NCBI GenBank assembly: GCA_030695205.1
Contig: JAUYTN010000061.1
Location: 62,001 to 126,000, forward strand
Length of the DNA: 64,000 nucleotides
Direction of reading: 5' to 3'
Origin: Burkholderiaceae bacterium
GTDB lineage: Bacteria; Pseudomonadota; Gammaproteobacteria; Burkholderiales; Burkholderiaceae_C
This document shows positions 48,034-56,826 of the stretch, piece after piece. Each line of letters begins with the position of its first letter. The first letter of the stretch is position 1. The notes under the pieces are model-generated. The model worked only from the letters and a program-made list of their open reading frames with translations, did not search any database and had not been told where the DNA came from. The translations under genes and the position numbers were made by a program.

Positions 48034-48906
48034 TCAGGCGGTGGGTCGCGGCATGCGCCCGGTGCGCAAGGCATGTGCCCAGTCGGGGCGACCTCGGCGG
48101 TCGGCTTGGCGGGCCATGGGTTCGAAGTCGTAGGGCACGCTGTGCAGGCTAACTTTCCAGCCGGATGTACCGGGTGTGCGCTCGGTGAGGGCGTAGCGGG
48201 CGTCGGGGCAGCCGTTTTCCACGCGGTGGTAGCTTGAACGGGGGTGTGGGCTGTCGTCGTCGTAGGCGGGCAGCCCCACGCTGCCGGGGTTGACGAGTTG
48301 CAGCGAGCCTGCCGGGCGGGCGAGTGTCAGGTGCCGTGCCAAGTGCGTGTGCCCACATGCCAGCAGGGTGATGTGGTCGGGCACGTGTGTGCCCAGGCGC
48401 TCGGCCAGTTCGGCGTCGGTCGCCATCACCGTGGCCTCGCCGTCGGGGGTGTCCAGCAGGTAGGTCAGGTCGTTAGCCGGTGTACCGTGGCACAGGGCCA
48501 CGTCTGCACCCAGCAGGTGCGCTTGCCACTGGCCTCTGTGCAATGGTGGGTGGGTGGAGGGCACCAGGTCACGCACCCAGGCCAGCGCGGCACTGTCGAT
48601 GTCCAGCGCAGCCAGGTGGTCGCTGTCGGTGGCGGGCCGTGGGGGCGTGCCTTGTGCCAGCCGTTGTGCGGCGACCAGCAGCTGCCGCTCGTGGTTGCCG
48701 GTGATGTGCAGCCAAGGAGGCTGGCCGGGGGCAGGTGAGGTGGTGTGCGCCATCAGCCAGCGGGCGGTGTCCAGTGCCAGCAGGGGCCCGCTGAGGGCGT
48801 CGCCCAGGTTCACCACCACGTCGACCCCCTCGCGGGTCAGGTCGGCGTCGACGGCCTCCAGTGCAGTCAGGTTGCCGTGAATGTCCGAGACCCACGCTAT
48901 TTTCAT
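48034..48906 (-). CDS. Metallophosphoesterase (YfcE/MJ0936-type)
   Basis: The 290-residue protein starts MKIAWVSDIHGNLTALEAV. The calcineurin-like metal motifs are complete: SDIHGN, LGDALSGP, ITGNHE, and the C-terminal CGHTHLARH with a following NPGSVGLP. It is likely a cytoplasmic phosphodiesterase or protein phosphatase of unknown substrate. The start overlaps the phoH stop by 4 bases. Confidence 0.9.
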   Translation of the reverse strand: MKIAWVSDIHGNLTALEAVDADLTREGVDVVVNLGDALSGPLLALDTARWLMAHTTSPAPGQPPWLHITGNHERQLLVAAQRLAQGTPPRPATDSDHLAALDIDSAALAWVRDLVPSTHPPLHRGQWQAHLLGADVALCHGTPANDLTYLLDTPDGEATVMATDAELAERLGTHVPDHITLLACGHTHLARHLTLARPAGSLQLVNPGSVGLPAYDDDSPHPRSSYHRVENGCPDARYALTERTPGTSGWKVSLHSVPYDFEPMARQADRRGRPDWAHALRTGRMPRPTA

Positions 48907-49937
48907 GATGAGGCTTCCAGGCGCAGTTTGCGGCTGGGTTTGCCCGCGCCCGGTGCACCCGGCGGCGGCACCTCGGCCACGTCGCCGTACAGGCCACCGC
49001 CGCCTTGGCTGCTGCGGGCATCGTAGGCATCGACGATGCGGGCCACCAGTGGGTGGCGCACCACGTCCACACTGGTCAGGCGGCACATGGCAATGCCTTG
49101 CACCCGCTTCAAGACCCGCTCAGCGTCAATCAGGCCGCTGAGCTGGGTGCGGGGCAGGTCAATCTGGCTCACGTCGCCCGTCACCACGGCTTTGCTGCCA
49201 AAGCCAATGCGGGTCAGAAACATCTTCATTTGCTCGGGCGTGGTGTTCTGCGCCTCGTCCAGGATGACGAACGCATGGTTGAGCGTGCGTCCGCGCATGA
49301 AGGCCAGTGGCGCAATTTCAATTTGCTGGCGCTCAAAGGCTTTTTGCACCTTGTCAAAGCCCATCAGGTCGTGCAGCGCGTCGTACAGCGGGCGCAGGTA
49401 CGGGTCCACCTTCTGGCCCAGGTCGCCGGGCAGAAAGCCCAGTTTTTCTCCCGCTTCAACCGCTGGGCGTGTCAGCACGATGCGCTGCACCGCGCTGCGC
49501 TCCAGCGCGTCCACCGCACAGGCCACGGCCAGGTAGGTTTTGCCCGTGCCCGCCGGGCCTATGCCAAAGGTGATGTCGTGCGTGGCCATCTGGGCGAGGT
49601 AGTGGGCCTGGTTGGGCGTGCGCCCGCGGATTTCGCCTTTGCGGCTGAGCATGCCCAGGGTCTCGGTGTCCACGCCCATGAGGGCGGTGTCGCCGCTGAG
49701 CATGAGCTGCACTTGCTCGGGCGGTATGGGCTTGCGTGCCATTTCGTACATGGCCTGCAGGGCCTCCAGGGCCTGCTCGGCGCGGGCCTTGGGGCCTTCG
49801 ATGCGGAACTGTTCGAACCGGTGCGCCACCTTCACCTGCAAAGCCGCCTCTATGGTGCGGATGTGGCTGTCCATTGGGCCGCACAGGTGGGCCATGCGGG
49901 CGTTGTCGGGCGGGGAAAAGGTGTGGCGCAGAATCAT
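48903..49937 (-). CDS. PhoH-like ATPase
   Basis: This cytoplasmic P-loop ATPase has RNA-helicase-like motifs. The 345-residue protein from ATG 49937 (MILRHTFSPPDNARMAHLCG) has GPAGTGKTYLAVACAV, VLTRPAVEAGEKLGFLPGDL and FVILDEAQNTTPEQM. ATGs at 49943 and 49964 are alternative starts. None has a Shine-Dalgarno sequence. The start region overlaps that of the divergent histidine kinase. PhoH usually works with YbeY, encoded further down this strand. Confidence 0.93.
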   Translation of the reverse strand: MILRHTFSPPDNARMAHLCGPMDSHIRTIEAALQVKVAHRFEQFRIEGPKARAEQALEALQAMYEMARKPIPPEQVQLMLSGDTALMGVDTETLGMLSRKGEIRGRTPNQAHYLAQMATHDITFGIGPAGTGKTYLAVACAVDALERSAVQRIVLTRPAVEAGEKLGFLPGDLGQKVDPYLRPLYDALHDLMGFDKVQKAFERQQIEIAPLAFMRGRTLNHAFVILDEAQNTTPEQMKMFLTRIGFGSKAVVTGDVSQIDLPRTQLSGLIDAERVLKRVQGIAMCRLTSVDVVRHPLVARIVDAYDARSSQGGGGLYGDVAEVPPPGAPGAGKPSRKLRLEASS

Positions 49938-51795
49938 GGGCATGCTGAAAAAGTGGGCTTTCATTGTCGCTGCAGCTTGGCTGCTGTGGCCGTTGCTGCT
50001 GCGCCCTGCGCAGGCCGCGGTGCTGCAGCTTACCTATGCAGAGGTCAGGGCGCCGGAGGGTCACTGGCAACTGGTGGTGTTGCCCGATGACTGGGGTCAG
50101 ACCCGCCCGGACTTTGGCGGCAGCCTGCGTTACCGCGTGGTGTTCGATGCACAAGGGCTGTTCAGCCCGCTGGATGTGCCCGCGCTGTACGTGCCGCGTG
50201 TGTGCAGCAACGTGGCCGTGACGCTCAATGGCACGGCAGTTGGCTCGGGTGGGCGCATGGAGCTGCCCTACACCCGCAATTGCTTTGTGCCCCAGCTGTT
50301 CACCCTGCCATTGCCGCTGCTCAAGCCCGAGGGCAACGTGCTGGAGCTGGAGGTGGTGGGCTACCCTCTGCGCCATGTGTCGGCCAGCCAGCGCTCCAGT
50401 GGGTTGTCTGACCTGCTGCTGGGGCCGCTGCACGAGGTCAAGCCCGAGCACGATCGGGCCATGTGGTGGGCGCAGACGCTGCCCAAAATCATCACCGCGG
50501 TGCTGGGGTTGTTCACACTGTTTATTGTGGCCCTGTGGCTGGCGCGTCCGCAGGAAACCTACTTTGGGTACTTTGCGTTGTGGAGCGGCTGGTGGACGCT
50601 GAACACCTCCCGTTTGTTCTTGACCGATCTGCCGCTGCCCGGCCCGCTGATTGAAATGCTCACCCCTGCCACTGTGAGTGTGTGCGTGACGGGCATCGTG
50701 CTGTTTTTTATGCGCTTTTTGGGGCGGAGCGTGCGCTGGGTCAACCAGCTGCTGTGGTGGCAAATACCTGGCGTGTGTGCGGTGTTTGTGCTGGCGGGGT
50801 GGGACCACATCCACACCTTGGCCACCGGGTTGTATGGGCTGTGGTTTATCCCGCAGTTTTTGGCGGTGCTGGTGTGGTTTTTGTGGACATCGTGGCACGT
50901 GTCCCGCCGCGATTTTTGGCTGTTTCTGGTCATTCTGGGGGCCATCCTGGTCATTGTGGTCATTGAGATGGCTGCCACGCTGCTGCTGATTCCCTTGAAG
51001 GTACACATTGGCCACCTGGGCGGCCCCATCACCCTGCTGCCAGTGGGGCTGCGGCTCATATGGGTGTTCACCGAATCCATGCGCCGCACCGAGCGGCTCA
51101 ACCAGGAGCTGGAAGACCGCGTTACCGAAAAAACCCGCGAAATCGAGCGCAGCTACGCTGAGCTGACCGACCTGCGCACCCGCGAGGCGGCACAGCGAGA
51201 GCGCCAGCGCATTGCCTCTGACCTGCACGATGACCTGGGGGCCAAGCTGTTGACCATTGCCCAGACGGCACACGCGCAGCCTGCCAATGCCGAGCGCGTG
51301 TCCACCCTGGCCCGCCAGGCACTGGACGACATGCGCCTGAGCGTGCGGGGCATCGTGGGTGAAGCCGCACTGGCCAGTGATGTGCTGGCCGATTGGCGGG
51401 CCGAAACTGTGGCCCGCCTGAGCGAGGCGGGAATCAGCCCCGAGTGGGTGGCCGATGACCCGCCCGCTGGCCTGGTGCTGCCCGCCCGGACCCATGTGCA
51501 GCTGACCCGTGTGCTGCGGGAGGCGGTGTCCAACACCATTCGGCACAGCGGTGCGACGCGTTGCCGGGTGGTCATTGCGCTGCAAGGATGGACCCTTTCG
51601 CTGCAAGTGGACGATGACGGGCATGGTCTTGCGTTCAATTCAGGTGGCCGCGTACCGACCCATGGTCACGGTTTGCCCAACATGGAGCGACGGGCCCGCA
51701 AGCTGGGTGGTGTGCACTTTTTTGGCGCATCCGAGCTGGGTGGCACCTGCATTCGGATGGAAGTCCCTTCCGCAACGGTCGGCCAAGTTGGTTAA
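49936..51795 (+). CDS. Membrane sensor histidine kinase, HisKA_3 (NarL type), paralogue 1
   Basis: The protein has 619 residues from ATG 49936; ATG 49942 or GTG 49921 (GGGGA upstream) are alternative starts. A signal peptide is followed by a periplasmic domain of about 170 residues and then about seven membrane segments (roughly residues 180-380). A coiled coil, HisKA_3 and HATPase follow. The phospho-His is at about residue 431 (RIASDLHDDLGAKLL); EAVSNTIRHSGATRC, DDDGHGLA and GHGLPNMERR bind ATP. No response regulator is adjacent. The catalytic part is nearly identical in DNA to the kinase at 53855. Confidence 0.9.
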   Translation: MGMLKKWAFIVAAAWLLWPLLLRPAQAAVLQLTYAEVRAPEGHWQLVVLPDDWGQTRPDFGGSLRYRVVFDAQGLFSPLDVPALYVPRVCSNVAVTLNGTAVGSGGRMELPYTRNCFVPQLFTLPLPLLKPEGNVLELEVVGYPLRHVSASQRSSGLSDLLLGPLHEVKPEHDRAMWWAQTLPKIITAVLGLFTLFIVALWLARPQETYFGYFALWSGWWTLNTSRLFLTDLPLPGPLIEMLTPATVSVCVTGIVLFFMRFLGRSVRWVNQLLWWQIPGVCAVFVLAGWDHIHTLATGLYGLWFIPQFLAVLVWFLWTSWHVSRRDFWLFLVILGAILVIVVIEMAATLLLIPLKVHIGHLGGPITLLPVGLRLIWVFTESMRRTERLNQELEDRVTEKTREIERSYAELTDLRTREAAQRERQRIASDLHDDLGAKLLTIAQTAHAQPANAERVSTLARQALDDMRLSVRGIVGEAALASDVLADWRAETVARLSEAGISPEWVADDPPAGLVLPARTHVQLTRVLREAVSNTIRHSGATRCRVVIALQGWTLSLQVDDDGHGLAFNSGGRVPTHGHGLPNMERRARKLGGVHFFGASELGGTCIRMEVPSATVGQVG

Positions 51796-51865
51796 CCCCC
51801 CTCGTTCAGGGGATTACCCCGACGTCGGCGGGCGGATACCTTGGGGGGGTTGGTTCTGTAAATTC

Positions 51866-51875
51866 TTTTTTTTTT
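51866..51875 (+). repeat. Ten-base T homopolymer in the lipoprotein leader
   Basis: A run of ten T lies 12 bases before the lipoprotein start codon. AACCCCCC (51794-51801) and GGGGGGTT (51844-51851) form a long-range inverted repeat just upstream, which may stop kinase transcription. Confidence 0.6.
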
Positions 51876-51887
51876 GCGCCTACCGCC

Positions 51888-53741
51888 ATGAAAACCATTT
51901 TTCGCCCCACGTTGCTTCTTTGTGTTTTGGCGTCATTGACCGCCTGTGGCGGCAGTGACGACCCGCCAGCCTCTTCGGCCTTGTCTGGCTTGGCGGCGAC
52001 TGGTGCTGCCATAGCGAACGCCGATGTCACGGCTCGCTGTGTGACAGGCCCAGGGCTGACAGGTCAGACAGGCACGGATGGTGTGTTTAGCCTTCCGTTG
52101 TCTGCCACCCACACCGCGCCTTGCATGCTGGAGGTGGTGAATGGTGCCGCCAAGCTATACAGCTTTGCCACCGAGGCCGGGCGCGTGAACATCACACCCG
52201 CCACCGACTTGGTGGTGGCCAATGCCCTCAAGGGCAATCTGGCCGATGCGTTTGCCGGATTTGGCAAGGACACCGCTGACACCATCAGCACCGGCTTGGT
52301 TGCAGCGAAAGCCTATGTCAAGGCCCAGCTCAAACTCGTCACTGGCGCTGAATACGCTGCAGATCCGTTGTCTGATGTGCTGGCGGTAGGCGATGCGAAT
52401 GACAAAGTGCTCGATGCCTTGGGAAGTGCGTTGGTGAAGGCGGGCAAATCAATCACCGATTTGCGCGCTGGTGCTGTGGAGGGCAAAGTGCTGACCGAGA
52501 TCGTGCCGGCACCTTCGGGTGGTGGCTCGGGTGGCGGAGACGCCGGCGGCCCCTGCAGCACGCCTTCGACGACCCTGCCGTACGCCGCGAGTACGGCGGG
52601 TGGCCCATTCAGTAACGGTGAGCAGGTTTGCTTCTCAGCCAGCACCACTGAGCTGACCATATCGGGTGTCAAGCTGACCAACCCGACGCAAAACACAGCC
52701 GTGTCTGCACCCTACAGCGCATATAAGTTTGTGGGCAGCAGCGCCACCTTTGAAGTGATTTTCAAAGACACTGCCTTGCATGAAATTAATGTCTCCAGCG
52801 TTGATGGAAGTACCTTCTTTGGCCAGATTGCAGCGCCAGCGGGCGGCGGCGGGGAAACACCTCCACCCAACAACCAAAACTGGGGCAGCGTGACGATCAA
52901 GAGCACGGCTTTCTCTGCCGATCGGACGCTCAAACCCAACCGGCTGCCAGACTTTGATGTTGAAAACACCAGTTCTGGATCGGGTCGCAAATTGGTCATG
53001 AGTCAGGCCACTGATCCGCTGAACGGTGCCTCATCGTTTGACAGCGTGAGTGTCCGATACGTCGCATCCACCGGCGTTGTGCTGTCTGCCTCGGCCATTG
53101 TTGTGCCCGAGCCGACCGCGCCGTTGGGGAGTAAAAACTACTATGCTGTTTGCGAGTACCCCGCTTGCAGTGGCATTACGGTCGATGCATCGGCAGGCAC
53201 GGTGACGTTTGCCGACACTGAACTTAAAGCCACGATCCTCAGCGGCAATTCAGCCGCAGCGCGCATCAGTGGCACTTTCGGTTTGCCGGATTGGAGTCCC
53301 CGCGACGGGACGACTGTCACAGCAGCACAGCTGAGTGCGTGCAAGGTCAAGCAAAATCTCTTCAATGCAGAGATGATTGACATCGCCTGTTTGGCTGGCA
53401 CATATGTCGGAACGGACATCGATGGCGCGGCTTGCACGGTCACCATCGACACGATAGCCAACAGCTTCCGCTTCAAAGACAGCGCCAAGGACAACACTTT
53501 CGCTCTTACGGTCAGCGGTGGCTACAACAACCTGAGCTCCTATTCCAGTAGCTTCCTTCAGTCGGCCACCATGTCGAAGCCCAGCGTTCCGTTGGAAACC
53601 ATCAGTTTGGAAGTGTCTCCTGACCCAGTAGCAGCAGGGCGAATCAAAGTGATCGCGAGGAACTCTCATGGTGTGGCTGCGACCACGAACACCCTTTATA
53701 ACCGCCAGTGCCGCTTGGATTTCGACAGCAGCGGTTCCTGA
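51888..53741 (+). CDS. Large secreted lipoprotein of unknown function
   Basis: The 617-residue protein has a clear lipoprotein signal (LLLCVLASLTACGGS; Cys20 is the lipid site). A carboxypeptidase-regulatory-like segment (GLAATGAAIANADVTARCVT) follows, then a helical stretch. A Gly-rich linker (PSGGGSGGGD) leads to a cysteine-containing beta-rich region of about 400 residues with another Gly/Pro linker. Composition is richer in Ser, Thr and Asp, and the DNA is lower in GC than its neighbours. It stands alone between two paralogous kinases. No enzyme motif was found; a ligand-presenting or surface role is speculation. Confidence 0.8.
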   Translation: MKTIFRPTLLLCVLASLTACGGSDDPPASSALSGLAATGAAIANADVTARCVTGPGLTGQTGTDGVFSLPLSATHTAPCMLEVVNGAAKLYSFATEAGRVNITPATDLVVANALKGNLADAFAGFGKDTADTISTGLVAAKAYVKAQLKLVTGAEYAADPLSDVLAVGDANDKVLDALGSALVKAGKSITDLRAGAVEGKVLTEIVPAPSGGGSGGGDAGGPCSTPSTTLPYAASTAGGPFSNGEQVCFSASTTELTISGVKLTNPTQNTAVSAPYSAYKFVGSSATFEVIFKDTALHEINVSSVDGSTFFGQIAAPAGGGGETPPPNNQNWGSVTIKSTAFSADRTLKPNRLPDFDVENTSSGSGRKLVMSQATDPLNGASSFDSVSVRYVASTGVVLSASAIVVPEPTAPLGSKNYYAVCEYPACSGITVDASAGTVTFADTELKATILSGNSAAARISGTFGLPDWSPRDGTTVTAAQLSACKVKQNLFNAEMIDIACLAGTYVGTDIDGAACTVTIDTIANSFRFKDSAKDNTFALTVSGGYNNLSSYSSSFLQSATMSKPSVPLETISLEVSPDPVAAGRIKVIARNSHGVAATTNTLYNRQCRLDFDSSGS

Positions 53742-53854
53742 TTGGACTTGTGTGGGCTTTGCCCTCCCGCTTGGCGGGTGCGTGGTCGAATTGAGGCCCT
53801 GAGACGCTCCCATCTATCGCAAGACTGCAGCAGCCATCAATTGAACATCGCTCA

Positions 53855-56116
53855 GTGTCAGCGCCACAAATGATGCAGAAACCGCTCGTTGGCCTGAGCG
53901 GTGTGCGCTTGCGCCTGTTCGTCGCGGTGTTGCTGCTGTTGGTGGTGGGGGTGATGGGCCTTTGGCGTACGCTGGCCGAGCCGTCCATAGGTCACCGCTT
54001 CGGTTGGTCTGCTCAGGAAGGGGTGACGGCAGTGCCCACGCTGGGGGTGGGGCCTCCCCTGGCTGGCGTGACGGCACTGCTTGCCACCACCCCAGATGGT
54101 GCGGTGCAGCGGTTGGAACTGTCAGCGCCGCTGATGGCCGAAACTGGCGGACTCACGTTGTACTACCGCGATCAGCAATACTTTTATGAGCAGCACGCTG
54201 TCTTTTGGACTTGGCTGACGCAGGCACGCTCGGGCAGTGTGCGCCTGGAAGTGGAGCACGCGGGCGGCGTGTTGCCGGTGGCCATACGCAGCAAGACGCT
54301 GGCTGAACTGGGGCTGCGCTTCTGGGTGCCCTGGTGCTCGGCACTGCTGGCGTTGTCCGTGGGGCTGGCGGTGTGGGTGTACCGGGCTGTCGATGGGGCG
54401 GCCAACTGGTACGTATTGGCCAGTCTGGCCTACAGCTACTGGATGATGGTGGTGGCGGGCACCAGCTCGCGGCTGCTGACGCAAGAGGCCGTCAGCTTCC
54501 AGTGGCTGCACTGGTGGACACACGCTGCCGCCTACCTCTACCTCATCGGGTTGTGCATGCTGCTGTGGCGTTTTCCGGTGGCGCTGGATGGCCGTTGGCT
54601 GACCCGTTCGCGCCTGCTGGCTGGCATGGCGCTGTGGAGCGGGGTGTTCATGCTGGTGGATGTGCTGGAGTGGGTGGACACCATTTCCGTGGGGTTTCGG
54701 TTGCCCAATCTGGCGCTTGCTGTGCTGCTGCTGGTGCTCTACCTGGCACAGTGGCGGCGCAGCCGCGGTCAGCCCCTGCACCGTGCGCAGATCAAATGGC
54801 TGGGGTTACTGCTGATGCTGACCCTGGCCGTGCCGTTTGTGGCTTCGTTGTACGCCGTGGTCGGTGTGTTCAGCCCGCTGCCCATTGCCTATGGGATGGT
54901 GGTGTTCTCGCTCATTTTCGTGGGGTTTGTGCCGCTGGTGACCCGGCTGCGCTTGTTTGAATTGGAGGCCTGGTGGCCGCGTGCGTGGTTGTGGTTTTTG
55001 GGCGGGGTGCTGGTCATCGTGCTCGACGTGGCCCTGCTGCTGGCCTGGCCCTTGACCGGTGGTCATGCGCTGATGCTGGCGATGGCGCTGGCCGGTTGGA
55101 TCTACTTTCCGCTGCGTCAGTGGTTGTGGCGGCGGCTGTCCGACTCGGCCCTTCCGCAGTTGACCGATGTGCTGCCTGATGTGGTGGCGCTGGCCACTGA
55201 GAGTCAAGTGCCATTGTCGGCGGGGATGTCGGTGCGCTGGCGGCGGCTGTGGGAACTGCAGTTTCAACCCCTCTCCGTGGTTGTGATAGCTGCTTGCGGG
55301 GAGGTGGAGATACGCGCGCAGGGACAGCGGCTGAGGGTGCCGGGCGTGGGTGCACTGCCTGCGCTGGAGTTGGGTTTGCCCATGAGGGGCACGCGCCTGT
55401 TCAGCCTGCAGGATGTGCAGCGCTGCCAGCAGATTGTTGCTTTGGTCCGCCGCGGCCTGGAGGCCGGACAGGCCCAAGCCAGGGGCGCCCATGCTGAGCG
55501 CCAACGCATCGCTGCTGATCTGCACGACGACCTGGGGGCCAAGCTGCTGACCATTGCCCAGTGCGCCCAGCAGCCTGATGCGGATCTGCAGCGCCTGTCG
55601 CGTTTGGCCCGCCAGGCGCTGGACGACATGCGCCTGAGTGTGCGAGGTTTGACCACTGGCGATGCGCCGCTGGCCGACGTATTGGCCGATTGGAGGGCTG
55701 AAACGGTGCAGCGGCTGAGTGAAGCAGGGTTGGATGCCGAATGGACGACGCAATGGCTGCCTGAGTCAGGGCTGGAAGCTTGCATGTTGCCCGCAAGCAC
55801 CCATGTGCAACTGACCCGTGTGCTGCGCGAGGCGGTGTCCAACACCATTCGACACAGCGGTGCGACGCGTTGCCGGGTGTGCATTTCACTGCAGGAGCTG
55901 ACCCTCTTGCTGCAAGTTGAAGACGATGGGCGTGGACTTGCGCTCAATTCAGGTGGTCGCCTGCCTACCCGGGGTTTTGGCTTGCCGAACATGGAGCGCC
56001 GCGCTCGCAAGCTGGGCGGCACACACCTTTTTGCTCGCAGCGACTTGGGTGGGCTGCTGGTCAGTGTGGCAGTGCCTGTGGGGGCTGGTGTATCCGCTAC
56101 GATGGACCCACCATGA
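53855..56116 (+). CDS. Membrane sensor histidine kinase, HisKA_3 (NarL type), paralogue 2
   Basis: The 753-residue protein from GTG 53855 may start instead at ATG 53870; neither has a strong ribosome-binding site. A first membrane helix (about 20-36), a periplasmic part of about 100 residues and about seven further helices (roughly 150-420) precede a cytoplasmic segment. HisKA_3 follows with the phospho-His at about 557 (RIAADLHDDLGAKLL), then HATPase. The kinase core closely matches paralogue 1, while the sensor parts differ. It overlaps the response regulator start by 4 bases. Confidence 0.9.
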   Translation: MSAPQMMQKPLVGLSGVRLRLFVAVLLLLVVGVMGLWRTLAEPSIGHRFGWSAQEGVTAVPTLGVGPPLAGVTALLATTPDGAVQRLELSAPLMAETGGLTLYYRDQQYFYEQHAVFWTWLTQARSGSVRLEVEHAGGVLPVAIRSKTLAELGLRFWVPWCSALLALSVGLAVWVYRAVDGAANWYVLASLAYSYWMMVVAGTSSRLLTQEAVSFQWLHWWTHAAAYLYLIGLCMLLWRFPVALDGRWLTRSRLLAGMALWSGVFMLVDVLEWVDTISVGFRLPNLALAVLLLVLYLAQWRRSRGQPLHRAQIKWLGLLLMLTLAVPFVASLYAVVGVFSPLPIAYGMVVFSLIFVGFVPLVTRLRLFELEAWWPRAWLWFLGGVLVIVLDVALLLAWPLTGGHALMLAMALAGWIYFPLRQWLWRRLSDSALPQLTDVLPDVVALATESQVPLSAGMSVRWRRLWELQFQPLSVVVIAACGEVEIRAQGQRLRVPGVGALPALELGLPMRGTRLFSLQDVQRCQQIVALVRRGLEAGQAQARGAHAERQRIAADLHDDLGAKLLTIAQCAQQPDADLQRLSRLARQALDDMRLSVRGLTTGDAPLADVLADWRAETVQRLSEAGLDAEWTTQWLPESGLEACMLPASTHVQLTRVLREAVSNTIRHSGATRCRVCISLQELTLLLQVEDDGRGLALNSGGRLPTRGFGLPNMERRARKLGGTHLFARSDLGGLLVSVAVPVGAGVSATMDPP

Positions 56117-56772
56117 AAAGCGTGCTCATTGTTGAAGACTTGCCCGAAGCCCAGCTGTGGATGGCGGAGGTGGTCCGTGCGGCCTGTGATGGCGCGCAGC
56201 TGCGTATGACGGCGCGTTGCGACGAGGCGCTGGCCCTGCTGCGTTGCGAACCGTTTGACCTGGCCCTGGTGGACCTGGGCCTGCCCGATGGCGATGGAAC
56301 CGACGTGGTGGGGGCGCTGCGCCACCACCAGCCGCAGGCCACCAGCGTGGTGGTCACCATTCACGATGACGATGACCACTTGTTTCCCGCGTTGCAGGCT
56401 GGGGCTTTTGGGTATTTGCTGAAAGACCAGCCACACGAGGTGCTGGTGGCGCAGTTGCAGCGCATGGCCCAGGGCGAGCCCCCACTGTCACCCCCCATCG
56501 CCCGCCGCGTGCTGGCGCACTTTGCCGGTGGGGCACAGCGCCGGGCCGCCCTGATGCGCCAGATCGACGACGAGGTGCATCTGACCGAGCGCGAAACCGA
56601 TGTGTTGCAGCGGGTGGCCAAGGGCTACACCCTGCCCGAAATTGCGCAGCAGTTCGGGCTGTCGCGCCACACCGTGGGTGACCACATCAAGCAAATTTAC
56701 AAAAAGCTCAACGTCTCGTCCCGCGCCGAAGCTGCCCTGGAGGCAGCCCGACGGGGGTTGGTGGAGCCATGA
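56113..56772 (+). CDS. LuxR/NarL-type response regulator
   Basis: The 219-residue protein has a receiver with Glu8/Asp9, phospho-site Asp54 (LALVDLGLPDGDG) and Lys in GYLLKDQPH. A C-terminal LuxR helix-turn-helix (about 155-212) follows, with LTERETDVLQRVAKGY and FGLSRHTVGDHIKQIYKKL. It is translationally coupled to kinase paralogue 2 and is the only regulator near either kinase, so it may serve both. Confidence 0.93.
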   Translation: MKSVLIVEDLPEAQLWMAEVVRAACDGAQLRMTARCDEALALLRCEPFDLALVDLGLPDGDGTDVVGALRHHQPQATSVVVTIHDDDDHLFPALQAGAFGYLLKDQPHEVLVAQLQRMAQGEPPLSPPIARRVLAHFAGGAQRRAALMRQIDDEVHLTERETDVLQRVAKGYTLPEIAQQFGLSRHTVGDHIKQIYKKLNVSSRAEAALEAARRGLVEP

Positions 56773-56779
56773 CATATGT

Positions 56780-56826
56780 TGTATACATAGCAAACTATGT
56801 ATATATATCAAGCGCAAAGGCATTAA
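56780..56826 (+). repeat. Dispersed ~55-bp repeat, copy 7, with a perfect dyad, at the ruvA start
   Basis: TATACATAG and CTATGTATA (56782-56803) form a 9-bp inverted repeat with a CAAA loop. ATATCAAGCG, the shared core, follows, and then AAAGG seven bases before the ruvA ATG. Confidence 0.65.

Noticed and set aside
49456..51624. Open frame of 722 codons on the minus strand
   Set aside because: Antisense to the sensor kinase and partly out of frame inside phoH; the translation is Gln/His/Pro-rich and resembles no protein.
55270..55300. TGATAGCTGCTTGCG inside kinase paralogue 2 as a repeat copy
   Set aside because: Only the first few core bases match; the second core and the A/T tail are absent, and the codons fit the protein.
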